Source of the DNA: Otis tarda
Taxonomy: Eukaryota; Chordata; Aves; Otidiformes; Otididae
DNA: 64,000 nucleotides
NCBI GenBank assembly: GCA_026413225.1
Contig: CM048554.1
Location: 13,181,463 to 13,245,462, forward strand
Direction: 5' to 3'
Part shown: positions 12,901 through 24,915 of the stretch, piece after piece
Numbering within the stretch: the first letter of the stretch is position 1
How the letters are laid out: the number at the start of each line of letters is the position of its first letter
Made by a program: the position numbers and the translations under genes
The notes under the pieces: generated by a model
Databases searched by the model: none
Seen by the model: the letters and a program-made list of their open reading frames with translations, nothing else
What the model was told of the DNA's origin: nothing

Positions 12901-15595
12901 TGATTTTACTGGTTTCATCATCTGTATCTGGCCTGATGTTAGGTAGCCATGAAACTGGATCAAGAAGAATGATGACCAGCCCTTAAGGATGTTTTTTAAA
13001 ATGTCCTGCTTTAAAGCAGTTGGCCATATTGTTCACAGTTTGTGGTATAGTTTCACATGAGTTCATGTCACTATGTTGTTCTCGACAATTTATTATTCAT
13101 CTGTCATGGCTAAAATATTTATGGGCTGTAAGGTCTGTTTCTTCCCAAGCACCTGTAGTGCTTATGCACAGCAGTAACTTGGGCATCTGTCACAGCAGGC
13201 ATATTTGGTGGTTTTGGCTGCTGTTCCACCATCAATGACCCAAAAGGCTCCCTAGGTGACCTAATTTTGAGATGATGCTGACCAATAACACGTTTACCTC
13301 ACTCTGTTAACGACATTATTTTTAGTGTAACTCTTTCAGTCACTATCCCTCTGATCAATTAACCATGCCAGCGTCTGCTATAATGAATGTCAGGTCCCCA
13401 TCAAATAAACCTCTCTTATCCATTAGTAGTTACTGGCCGTGGTCTTCATCAGAAAGAGTGAGCTGAAGGTAAATGTTCAGATGGTATTATTTGACTAATG
13501 TACCACTTGAATCTGACCTCTCTGTTGTGCACATAAGCTGATAAGGAATCTTTTGGAGACTTTGCTTTCTAGTGAAATGTATCATTAAAGTCTGAGTTAT
13601 TTAATCACATCCCTTTCAATGAGGCCAGCTTTTTCTGTGGTCCAGGAAAAGACTGCCATAGTCAGGGGCTGCTTCAATCCCTCCAAACCCTTGTCTTCTT
13701 TCTTCTTGGTTCAGTTTCCATACAAAGTCTTTGTAGTTTTTTTTTTTTCCTATTTTCCAGCCAGTTTTCCATTTGGTATAGCTTTCCCTCATTGCACCTT
13801 CCTTACATCTGTCAGCTATTGTCACTCTTCCTTCTACCTTTCTGGCGATGCTGAGTGTCGGTCTTGATAAAGCAGGTGGGTGTTTTGCGGGCAGTTGAAG
13901 GAAATCACAGAAGTTCTGTTGTTCCACAGATGAACATGGCTTAAGGCCTCCTCTTTTCAGAGGCACAGTCTCTTGCTGCACTTCTCTGTGTAATAATTTT
14001 TATTTTAGAGTTAGAATTGTAAGTGTTTGCTGGGAGATTAGGCTTTTGCTTTTACATTGCATGTAATGGAACAACTTTGCAATTAAAAAAATGAGAACGT
14101 TCAAATAGCTGCCAGTGGTCCCAGGCTTTACCTACTATTACACATAATTGAAATTTCTAAATTGATCTTTTTCTTCTAAGTGGTCTGTTTTCACTGAAAG
14201 CACCTCACTTCTAGCTGCAAAGTTCTTGATTTCTCCCCACTCCCTAAATTTTGGGGGGTTTTCCTCTAGGCATGGCTGACTTCTAGTCTTCAGTTATACT
14301 GGAAAACATCCTGAATGTTTTCAGGACTCTGACCATTTTACAAGACCTGCTTGTCTCTCCATCTCCACCACTGTTTCCTGGTAGAGATGTTTTTTTCTAT
14401 ATCCAGTTGCACGTTAGGGAAAAAACCCACCTCTTTGACTTGACACAGTGAAGTTAAATACCTTACAATTCAGCACTCTTAATTTTAAAATGTGTCATCT
14501 GAGCCTGCATAGGTGTTTACTGCAAACCTGACATGGCCGGTTGCCATTCAGGCAAACATGGTCTTCTCAGTAAGCAAGTAATTTAGAAGCTGTATCTTCT
14601 GAAACACACTTCCCAAAGGGTACAACCTTGACTGGCTGGAATTTAGCTGAACTTAGGGTGAGCTAATTTTGCTATTTGACATCGGGATGCCTGAACTTAC
14701 TGTTCATGAGTTTACTTCCACTGGCTATTATTCCTATAGAGAAACCCGCAGATCTCTTGCATTACTGCTTACCCTGCAGGATTACACAGGCAGAAAGACT
14801 TCAGCCTCTTTGTTGAGTCTCCCCTCCTTGAGAACATTGCTGCTAGTTGCTTATTTTGAGATACATCCCGTTTTGCCTCCAACAGAAGGGAAAAGGAAAA
14901 ACTGGAGTGCAATCACAGGCTCAAGCTCGCACAAGCGCTTAGACTGTGATTCAGCAAAGCTCTTAAAGATGGGCTGAACTTTAAAGTGGACCACAAGTAG
15001 GACAGTTTCCCATGCATCATATCAGACGTGTTTTAGGAGCATTGCTAAATGAGGACCTGAAACCTCATGACTTTGTTTAGTGAAGGGCTATGAATGTATG
15101 TGCAGCGTACTCCTGCCTCTGGTGCCAGTCAAGCTGTATGGGAAAAGAGCTCCACAAAAGAGGCCCTTACTGTGAGCCTGAAGTTGATTCCCAACCTGAA
15201 AATTGCAATGATCAGCATCAAAATTCTCAATTTTTCTCTTTCTTCTCCACTGGCTGGTCAATGGTAAGACCAAAGGCTTGTTAGAGACCTGAAATTGGTA
15301 AAAATTTGTAGCAGCAGTTTCGTGCAGCAGGGCTGCTTGTGCTGTTGTGGTATTTGATTCCAGCCCAGACAATTTTCTTCTCAGTAATGGAGAGGAATTG
15401 AGAAGCAGTGATTTAGGGCTAGTGGGAGGGACAGATGCAGGAGAGTAGCAGTTCTGGCTCTAACACTGTGCAGCCTGTTGTGTAAGATTAATGACTGTGG
15501 ACTACTCTCTATTTTTCTCTCTACAACTGTGAGCAATCGCCTCCAAAATCACCCTGCTGCTGGCTAGCCAGCAAATAGATAATAAGATCCCTGTG
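9983..15595. other. Non-coding DNA, no gene seen
   Basis: There is no supported gene. The longest open stretch is on the minus strand at 13616-13981. It has no recognisable domain and is partly antisense to another open frame, as expected by chance. The sequence is moderately AT-rich, with short homopolymer runs such as the T run near 13738-13749. I could not recognise any interspersed repeat in the block. Confidence 0.6.
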
Positions 15596-15597
15596 TG

Positions 15598-15800
15598 TTA
15601 AATATGCACAGCTGCACGTCTGACATTGCTGATCCATCTGCGCTCCCAGATACCACGTGCCAGCTGCCTTGCTCGGGGTGAACAAGGAAGGGATCCATTA
15701 CAGAAAGAAAGTCCGCAGCGTAATCTCAGCGCTCTCCCCCTCGCCGTCGCTCTTGCTCTGGGTTCCTGGAGTCTCTCTCCCCTCCCCATCCTTCTTTTGG
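15598..15800. other. Small CpG-enriched patch
   Basis: Compared with its AT-rich, CpG-poor surroundings this 200-bp stretch carries roughly ten CpG dinucleotides, a CACGTG E-box near 15654, and a C/T-rich segment. Open frames exist on both strands, which is typical of GC-rich DNA and not evidence for a protein. It is much shorter than a usual CpG-island promoter. It could be a distal regulatory element, a remnant exon, or chance composition. Confidence 0.35.
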
Positions 15801-17942
15801 CTACGGAGATTTGAAAGCACCAGTTTTACTTTACTATTTAAAAAGTGAGCTGGGTTGCCAGGTGGGTTTTCCCTGAGCTCCTGCAGTGCTAATTTTCACC
15901 TCCCCAGGGTGGTGATTCAGAGGAGCTTGGCCAGTCAAGTGAGTCACAGTGCCTTCCTACATGCCTCTTTTATTGCCTGACACTTTCATTCAGTAAGAAA
16001 ACAGAACAGCCTTTGCCTTGATTTCATTCTGTCTGTATCTCCTGCTCTCCATCCTCTGCCCCTCCAAGTAGCTTTGTTTCTGGCACTTTCTTTGGCAGCT
16101 GGGAGAGAAGAAAACCAGCGTGTTCCTGACACTCTGTGCGCCAATGCCTGCACTGGCTGTAGGGGTCTGATAGCAGCTCGATGAAGGAAGGGGTGTGGGT
16201 TCTAGCCAAGAGTTTCAAAACCAGGAGCTTTCAGCATTGCTCTTGGGTCCGTGTTCAGGCACTGGAGTCCACAACGTGGGCTGTTCTTGCTCTATGCTTT
16301 TTTGAAAATCAACCCTTCTTGATGTTGGTGCCAAGATAGAGATAAGTTGTGCCTTCCTGTGGCTCTGTCACCTTCCTCTTGTTCGCCGGGGCTGCAAATA
16401 TTGGCTGTTAAGGAAGGCAGAGAGTAAAAGGGGGAAGAAGAATGCCAAAATCTGTATGGGAGCCACTGACTGCACTAAGGAGTGTTTTGTGGTGTTTACG
16501 GGCCCAGGGCCATGGTAAACACCACTCTGCAGTTGCTGTTTCTGTGTGAACTAGCTCACATCTGGCCATGCTGGATGACAAGAAGAACACATTCATGTCT
16601 ACATCCAGGAGGCCATGTAGAAGACAGGTTCCCAGCAAAATACCCTTCAGGATCTTTGCTGGAGGAGGGAATGGGGCGTGGAATAAACCAGGTTGTTATC
16701 TGTCTACAGGGGCTCTTATTTGGTCTTATCCTTACTCTTTTACTCGCAGCCGAAGCTGTGTACCATGCTTGTAAATGAGGAATGTCATCACTGTTCTACT
16801 GACAGATGTATAAATCCTTTAAACCATGATTTTATTATGTAAACTTTCTTGTCACTGGCATCCTGTCAGTACTCTAGTGGGAGGGCTTTCCTCCCCAGGT
16901 GTAACTGTGCAAACATTATGGTTATGGCACAAAGTCCAACTTGGTTAGATTCTGTCACATAAATATACATTGAGTTAAATCAAACACAGCTTGCATCCTG
17001 TTGGAAAAACCCATTCATAAGGAGTTGTTTGAGATCCATAAGATAGCCCAGTATGTAAAGATAGCCAGTTCCTCTAAAGCATTGTTCCTGGGAAAATGTA
17101 CAAGTGAAGATCAGTAATTAAGCTAAAGCTAACAGATGACCAAAGCCCTTGGACTTTATATGCCTGGATTTCCAACACTCCTTCCCCCTCTTTTTTTTTT
17201 TTCCTTCCTTTTTTTTGTGGTGAGAAGCAGTTCTGTAAGTGAAGGAAAACCCAGAATCTGGGAGGGAGCCCTTCCAAACCAGCGTGTTACAGACAGTCGC
17301 TGTCTGGGAAAAAAGGAAATGATAATACTTTGGAACATAATGACATTTTGTATATAAAATAATAGAATTGGCAAAAGTATCATACAAGTGCACATGCTTC
17401 AGTTTATTGCTAAGTGAATGTGGGAATGAATCCCCTCCTCCCAGTCACTCCTATGTTTTCAAGTGCAAAAGCATTAGCAATATCTAAACCCCAACTGGTA
17501 CAGAAAAGTTTAGCAGAATAAGCTAAAATGGATATAAACAATTGCTAGGGAAATTAAGTTTCTCATAGTCTTTTTGAGAATTGGGTTTACTATAACTACA
17601 TACAGGATACAGCCCAAAAATAAAAAAAACCCAAACACAATACCCCAGTCGTGCTTGAAACATTCTGGAATCTGTAGTGAGCAAGACATTTCTTTTCCCC
17701 TGGCAATAAAGACAGCCAAATAATATATCGAATATACTCGCATGGATGTATCATCATCGTTAACATTTTTCTTCATGCTTTTCAATTTATTTTGTTAGAT
17801 AAGTGTAGTGGGCTTGTTCTGCTCTCAATCTCAGCCGGATTTTAAATGGACATGAGTATGTCGGCTCCTGGTTATCATCTCTGTAAGTGAGAATGGAGGC
17901 AAGGCAGTACCTAAAACTGAGTTTGAACCAAACTTTGGCATC

Positions 17943-18001
17943 TTTTTGTTTTGTTTGGTTTGGTTTGGGTTTTTTTTGTTTGTTTGGTTGGTTTTTTTTT
18001 G
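17943..18001. repeat. T-rich tract with TTTG/TTGG units
   Basis: About sixty bases composed almost entirely of T and G, with irregular TTTG and TTTGG units. Its reverse complement gives a lysine/asparagine/threonine/proline-rich open frame, which is an artefact of the simple sequence. Confidence 0.85.
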
Positions 18002-19813
18002 TTACAGAGCCTTTGGAAAAACAGCACCCTCTTTCTGAGCAGAACAAGACCCTGGATGCAAACTGATTTGAACATATTTAGGGCTACGTTCCTAAAGGAG
18101 ACCTGATGAAGCAATAGGTGTCTCACATCCTTACACATATTTAGGCACCAGTATCCTAATAAATTACATTTGCCAATTACGTACATGTAGACTCATCCCA
18201 TCTCACTTTTTGCAGTTGCAAGGTGTGCCTAAATTCCGAGTACCTCTATAATGGGAGTAGAAAGGATGTATCAACTAGAATAAATCACCGTCACGGAAAA
18301 AAGCCGTGACTCTTCATGGACTGTAAACGCACTTTAAGGTGATTTAGGCTTCTGAAGTGGGTGCTGTGGTTAAATGCCCCAAGTTAGGTGGACCTGTGAC
18401 CTTTTCTAAGGCATTTTGAACTCCTGGTCTGCCTGGTTCCCACCATATCTTCACAGTGCCTAGCAACTCAATCAGATCTAAGAGCCTACCTTAGATAGGA
18501 ATGTTTGGTCTCTGCTTGCAGATGACAGTGGGAGACGCAGTTTAGAGTGAAAACCATGATGATTATAATTTTATGTATCAAGTTTTGTCATCTATCTATA
18601 TACACAAGGAACTGAAGACTATGTACATAAATTAGGTTGTTGAGTGCACATGGGGATAAGTAGATATCTAGCGGGTTATCTGACAGGCATAACTCAGGGC
18701 TGATTTATGCCTGCAGTCATTCTAATGGAATGTACAGTTGTTTGGAGGCCAGAAATGTCGGACAGTTTCTTTTTTACTTCAGTCAAATTTAGGCTAAGCC
18801 CCCTGTAAGTAGTGCATTTCTTCTGCATTCCCAATGGAAATGGCTTGACTTCCCTCTCCTTTACCAGAATTTCCATCAAGGTAAAGATTGAAGAGTATAT
18901 AAAGTATCTCAGCCTACAGTGCTAAGGAAAATGGAAGCACTGGAAACAGGAAAATACCTTTCAGAGTTATGAAACCATAAATGTTTGCAAAAAGCCAGAG
19001 AACATATGAAAGTAGTCTAGTCTAGGAGTTTTGTTGAAAAAATTGAGACTCAGCCAAGATTCATTCAGACATTTACAGGGTGAACAAGGCAACTTGCAAA
19101 AGCAAAAGTGCAATTATCTGCCAGGAATTTTTGCTTGTCTGTGGTGCTTGTTCTCCTAAGACTTTCAGCTATGTTCTGAAATCCAAACAGTAAACGTATC
19201 TGCACCCCTCGCAAACCCAGAAGCTGGATCACAATCCAGATTTCAGTACAGCTCTAAATATCTCCCCTTTTGGCAGATCTGCTCTTCTTTTCTGGGCCCA
19301 TTACTAGCCGAAATCAAGGACCAGGCTGTGTTCTTGCTTCAGTCTATGTAGATCTAAAGTAATATCTTTTGACACAGTGAAATTACGCTGGGATAAATGA
19401 AATTCGAATCTGGCCTTACAAGCGGCGCGTTCTGGAAAGCCATGAGAAAGGTTAAATCTACATGTTGATGTGCCAATATACCACAGGAAAAACTGTTATT
19501 CTCAATATATTTTTGTACAGCCTGAAATTCTCATCAGAGTTCTCATCCAGTTTTATAGGCTTGTGAAGGCAGCTCATAAAAGTTTCAAATTAGTGGGACA
19601 CCTCCGAGGTGGTTGGCCGCATATTTGAAACATATTTTAAGAGATCTATCCCATCATTGGTAATGACAAAATCAGCTCTGTGTATCTTAGTACATAAAGG
19701 AAAATATGCATCCCAATGAAAACTGCTTTAGGCTTTTTTCACTTTCGTGTGTGTGCATTTATAAAAATCTTTCACGCATACCAAGATCATTCCTTTTATA
19801 TGTTTACAGAATT

Positions 19814-19834
19814 AAAAAAAAAAAAAAGAAAAAA
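19814..19834. repeat. Poly-A tract interrupted by one G
   Basis: About twenty A residues with one G. It has no retroposon body upstream that I recognise, so it is called only as low-complexity sequence. Confidence 0.85.
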
Positions 19835-20405
19835 GGCAGTCACTAAAATTAGCAAGTTGATGAAGTAGTGTAAATCCCACCTGCTGTCTGCTTTTGGGAG
19901 AAACTCTGCTTTCGAGTCTTCTCTAATGAATGATGACATTTTGCATTCAAGGAACAAATGTGACTTTTCCTGCTGGCCAGCACTCTCTTGCTTTCTCTTT
20001 CTTCTCTTTGAGTACGCATAACAGAAGCTCGCTAAGGAGGAAAATAGTCTTAAATGAATTGCAAAGCCCTAGATCTTTTTTTTTAGAAATGTTGTAACTG
20101 CATAATGTTGTGGTCATGAATTAAAAGGTGAAAAAACGTACGGAGCTGAAGGGTAGAATCAGCTCCCACTGTGCAGTGGTGGGGGCAACAGTTGGGAATC
20201 CCTGGAGCTGCAGTGGCAGGGAGGGAGACTGCAAAACCAGAGTAACAGTGAGTTTTTTAGTCTTCTAGATTATTCCTGGTAATCATCTGAAATCAAGATC
20301 TGCAGGTGGAGTAGTCTGCCTGAAATGGAGAAGACCTTGCTGAGTATGCATGCAGGATAGGGCTTGGGGTGAGATTTTCAACCTGTCTGAGTCTTCTTGC
20401 AGTAT

Positions 20406-20776
20406 TGTTTAGTCTGGAGAAGACGAGGCTGAGGGGAGACCACATTGCTCTCTACAGCTACCTGAAAGGAGGTTGTAGGGAGGCAGGTGTTGATCTCTTC
20501 TCCCAAGTAACTAGTGATAGGATGAGACAAAATGGCCTCAAGTTGCATCAGAGGAGGTTTAGATTTGATATCAGGAAAAATTTATTTACTGAGAGAATTG
20601 TCAAGCACTGGAACAGGCTGCCCAGGGAAGTGGTGGAGTCACCATCCCTGGAGGTGTTAAAAAAAAAATGTAGATGTGGCACTTCAGGACATGGTTCAGT
20701 AGGCATGGTGGTGTTGGGTTGATGGTTGGACTTGATGATCTTGGAGGTCTTTTCCAACCTTTATGATTCTATGATT
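20406..20776 (+). mobile_element. CR1 LINE, 5'-truncated copy with 3' end
   Basis: This is the 3' end of an avian CR1 non-LTR retroposon on the plus strand. It opens within the coding part (the 'tagtctggagaaga' type segment), runs through the end of ORF2, and finishes in the CR1 3'-UTR and the tail TATGATTCTATGATT. The translated remnant contains DIRKN and [17 protein letters not shown], which I recognise as the C-terminal end of the CR1 reverse-transcriptase polyprotein. An A run of about nine bases near 20660 disrupts the frame just past that block. Severe 5' truncation is usual for CR1, so this copy cannot move itself. Its 3'-UTR (the 'ggttggacttgatgatctt' version) differs from the other copies in the window, so it belongs to a separate CR1 subfamily. 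The 5' boundary is approximate and no clear target-site duplication is visible. Confidence 0.93.
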
Positions 20777-23700
20777 GGTCACTGTGGAGTTTCAGTATCT
20801 TCTCTCCACTCCCCTCCCACATGAGGAGCCCCTTTGACTTTGCTGATAGAGCCAGCTGTGCAGGACTTGGAGGAGGGTCCCTTTGCCAAGTCAGAGTAGA
20901 GAGCAGAAGTGGTGTCCTTCTGCCATTGTCTCCTTCCTTCCTGCTTTCTGCCAGGGATCTGTGCAGACTTGAAGCAGTGTCTTCAAGTACTGCTGGGAAA
21001 TGCTTTTGTATATTTGGTTTTAATGGGAGACAGAGGCCTTGGGACTCCACACCTTCTCTAAAATGCCAGAGTTCTCACTGCTTCTAAAGTGGGAATGCAA
21101 AAATAAAAAGTGACATATTTTAATTATGAAGCGGGATGGGAGTGGGAAGGAAGAAATAAAAAGCAATCCAACAAAGCCAAGATTTAGGGTGACATCACTT
21201 TCTATATAATTGCAATGCCAGCAGACACTCAATAAACATATCAGCATTGTTAAAATGATTTATGGCTTGAATAGTTGAATATAAAATATTATCAATAGAT
21301 ATGTCATCATTGATCTTTCCTGGGGCTAGCAGCTGAAGGATGGAAGAGGGAGATGATTTTAACAAACAATCCTTGACAGGAATCCAAAGGAAACAACGTG
21401 CAGGGACAGACAGCTGACAAATTCAGTATGGGGCCATTAAAACATGTGATGAATTTGCTGGGAAAGTGTATATTTGTGGAAGAGGTGAGCTCATATCTCC
21501 CATAAATTTGTCAGCCGTGACACAGTGTTCTCAGGCCTGGCATGAATAATGCCTAGCTATTTACAGGCTTTGTCTGGCAAAAGCTCTATCAGTCACTCCA
21601 GGGTTATTTACAAAGAAAAGTGTCTATCAGTTACAAGGACATGACTTTGCCACTAAAAGATAACAAAAGAGGAAGTCAGCCAGTGGCCTCTCTGTGCAAG
21701 ATGCATCTTCTCCAGAGAAGCTCTGGGCTGGAATGAATCAGATGGACTGCAGTAGGATCTCCTGGCAGAGTGCCTGGCATAGGCTGCAACAGTACGTTTA
21801 TCCACACTGATTAGATTAGAATTATTAATAGGGGTCTATGGAGTGGAGTAAAGGGTCATTTAGAGTTTAATTCTGTTCTCAGATAACTTCATTTCAGCTG
21901 ATGGGATTGTTATTGTAGGGGTTTTATATGTTTATAGGAAACAATATACTCAATAATGAAGTCATGCATCCTTCTGCAAGATTAGGAGAGCTATTGTGTA
22001 GCTGGGGTGAAGTCTTCACAGTTGTGTTAATTAAGTAATAGTGATTTGACTTTGTCTAATCATAAAATGCATTTAAGAAGTGACTAAAAGCTGCTGAGAA
22101 AGTGTTCCCTCAATAGAAATATATAGCAAAACAAGCAAGAAATGAAAGCAGCCTTGGACTGAGTAAACAGAATTGCTGATGTGATGCTTTTACTTAAGAA
22201 AGACAGCGACTTGGTCTGGAGTTTCAGCTTCCTGCTAATTTAATATAAATGCGTATCAATTTAGTATTGACTATACTGGGATCTTTTTTCCTTGTCTTCG
22301 GTCCCGATAAAAGTGTAAGGCAAGATTATAGACTGTTGTATTTATGGCATGTTTACATTTGTGACCGTGAAGTTTGAGATTCTGTCTAGCTTCTTCAAAG
22401 TGGGCACCCAAAGTCAGACGTTGAAATCTGCACTTAAGATAATAGATTGAAATGGTCTCACATGGTAAGGTAAGAGTTAGAGCTGGTGGAAATTCGCGGG
22501 GCAGGATTTGCGAGTGTTCACGAGCAGGGCCAATTAAGCTACTTTCTGAAGGAAATCCGAGTGTCAGTCTCGTATCGTATGTCACAGACCAAAAATGTTG
22601 CCCCCATGTTCTTTTCTGAAATGCTGTTGCCTGGATTTCACACACTGCATCACACTGTCCTGATAATGCAGTTACAGTTTTGTCACTAGGTACGCTACCT
22701 TCAAGGGCTTAGAGCGTGGTGATAAAATTTTTCTGAGAAGTTTTATTTTGCCTGTTTTTCAGTGGTGGAGAGCCAGCTTCTTACATGGTGTAAATTGGAC
22801 TCTTTCCATTCACTTCAGTGGAACCGTAGTAACATACACCATTTGAAATCAAATTAAGCAGTAAGCATGGAATGTGAAAAAGCAGCATATTAATGCTTCA
22901 GGATAGGATTTCAACTGCAAGTGAAGGAAGTCACTCGTTCATGACCCCAAGATGTAACCACAGAATAAATAAGGAATCCTGACAACGGAAGACACTTCCT
23001 TATCCCTCTAAAGGTAATATTCTCTGTTAAAAAGAAAGGTAATCCTATCTTAGTTTCTTGGGCAGAACAGTGCAGCTAGAAGTTCATCAAGCAGACGCTT
23101 AATGAGATGGTAATTAATGAGGAAAAAGAAAGTGACAGCATTTCGAAAATGGCCACAAGCTTGTGCAGTAAAGGATTTTTAAAACACAGGTGTTTATCTT
23201 GTAGGCTTTGCGAGTGTGTGTGACAGACCTGTTGGTGTGATAAACTGTAAGTGCTCCAAAGGAGCTATCATGGTCAATTGTGTCATTGATATGTTGGCTC
23301 CGAGTGATTTACTGTGCATGGTATAGAAAATAACTCAAAGGAGTTGCTATGGCCTGTTGATCAAATCTATACTGAAAGAACCCCAGGAAAGCAGCTAGAC
23401 CTATTGCTCTAAAGCCTATCTAGATACGTCATGCTTTCTTACCAACATGGTTTAACCAGCTTTCTGTGACTTGATGCAATATGTTTTCATATTTTTAAGT
23501 GGACGTGAAATATATTTGGACATTGCTCGAATACTTTTATCCATTTTCTCTTTAAGTTTATTGTGTCACTGAGAAATCAAAAGCAAACGTTAAAAGACAT
23601 GTAGTTCATCATCTGCCAGCCAGGAAAAGGGGATGGAAAATGAAGCAGATACTCCTGCCACCATACTTTTCCTCATTTTTTTTTTTCTTGGACCTCAGAA

Positions 23701-24584
23701 AACTGTGCTGACTCGGGAAAGAATGATGCAGTAGTTATTAAAGACTAATGGTACTTGAAGGCATTCTTCTTTTTCGTAGGTCTGGTGTTCTTTTTTTGCT
23801 GGGAGATGAGTGCTCTGAGAGTTTGGGAACTTTTGTTGTGAGGACTTGCGCCATCTACTCGCTCTGGGAGTGAAAAGGCTGGACATCTGGTTTGGCTCTG
23901 TCCCTGAGTCTACTGGGAGTGTTTGACAACTCTGGTATCCATTTGAATTTTGGCCACTCTGTATGTCCAAGGATTTATGTCTTTTCCTGGCTGTGTGTCC
24001 CATGGCTTCAGGAATTTGCCAGCCAACGTGAAGATTATTTTAATGAAAATCTCTTTCAAAATTCAGTTTCCATTATAGCGGCTCTACCTCCAGCCCTGTT
24101 GATTCCCATTGACTCTAGCAGGAGTCAGAGGGAATAGTACTTTGAAGAGACAGATTTAACAAACAATTCCAAGCCCATAAAAACAAACCACAAATAATCT
24201 TCCTTCAATGAACTTCACGTCACATTTTCAGAAAAGTGTAATCCCGCATATTGTCTTGGTAGGAAAATCTTCCTGTGCTGGTCTGGAAACTTTGCATATG
24301 CCTCATTTTTATTTGACTTATATCCATCCAGCTGTTCCATTGAGTTTCTTAATTTCTTCTGAGGACCTCGTTGGCTGTGTTTCATTAGATTTTACCTAGG
24401 CTTTTGTATTTGTGAAGGTAATAGTAATACAGCGACAGACTTGAGAGCCTTGAGGTGGAATTTCAGGGCACTTCATCTCCTTTGGAAACATCAGTGCCAG
24501 GCTGCAGATCTCGAGGCACTTTGCCTGTAGCCTGGTGTCTTTGTTCTTGCACTGCAGGTAGGAAACTAAACTGCGTAGGGCAAA
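20777..24584. other. Non-coding DNA, no gene seen
   Basis: No gene is supported. The longest open stretch (minus strand, 22271-22645) has no domain I recognise and overlaps an antisense open frame. It lies over a small group of CpGs at about 22490-22590. The part at 21.39-21.70 kb has an 11-nt inverted repeat and no recognisable transposon. The part at 23.25-23.36 kb holds an imperfect duplication. Both are discussed as findings. Confidence 0.6.
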
Positions 24585-24915
24585 ATGTTCGGCTTTGGAA
24601 GGAGGACAAAATCTCACCCAGCCAGCCTAGTGTGTCCATGGGTGCTGTGTGGGCTACGGGGAGGCTTGCAAGCGCCTGATAGACACTTGGAGAGACATCA
24701 GGAGGGAAGAAGTGAATGTGAGCTGGCCAGGTTTGCCTCTGTCCCATGCCGGCCATGGCCATGGGGAGATCATGGACCTGTTTATGCAGCTTAGCTGGCA
24801 GGGGAGCGTGGCAGAGGGTGGCACCGGGTGGTGTGGGTGACAGATCTGCCTGTGCAGCCCTCCCGCCCTGGAGAGGGAGGGCCTGGGCCTAGCTCTCCTT
24901 CTGGCGGCCCACATG
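24585..24915. other. GC-rich stretch of unknown nature
   Basis: This segment is clearly more GC-rich than its flanks and includes the nested words CCGGCCATGGCCATGG and a GGGAGGGCC-type run. Several open frames overlap it on both strands, which is what high GC produces by chance, and none shows a domain. It has relatively few CpGs for its GC content. It could be a decayed exon, an unrecognised repeat, or a composition fluctuation. Confidence 0.3.

Larger units (their letters stand above)
15831..20405. other. Non-coding DNA with T-rich and G/T-rich simple sequence
   Basis: No gene is supported. The block holds the T/G low-complexity tract at 17943-18001, a pyrimidine tract around 17187-17216, an A run near 19814-19834, and a short perfect hairpin at 18290-18310. 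Overlapping open frames near 16.4-16.8 and 17.1-17.4 kb lie on opposite strands and in different frames, and have no recognisable domain. Confidence 0.6.

Noticed and set aside
13616-13981. 121-codon open frame on the minus strand
   Set aside because: No recognisable motif, and an antisense frame covers much of it; part of its coding strand is the complement of a poly-T tract.
17787-18186. Lys/Asn/Thr/Pro-rich minus-strand frames
   Set aside because: The low-complexity composition comes from the T/G simple-sequence tract at 17943-18001.
20369-20722. Independent gene encoding 117 residues
   Set aside because: It is the end of CR1 ORF2 plus flanking sequence read through; the matching block is typical CR1 and the rest is outside it.
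22271-22645. 124-codon open frame on the minus strand, the longest here
   Set aside because: No domain or repeated composition recognised, an antisense frame overlaps it, and a frame of this length is expected by chance in 64 kb of six-frame sequence.
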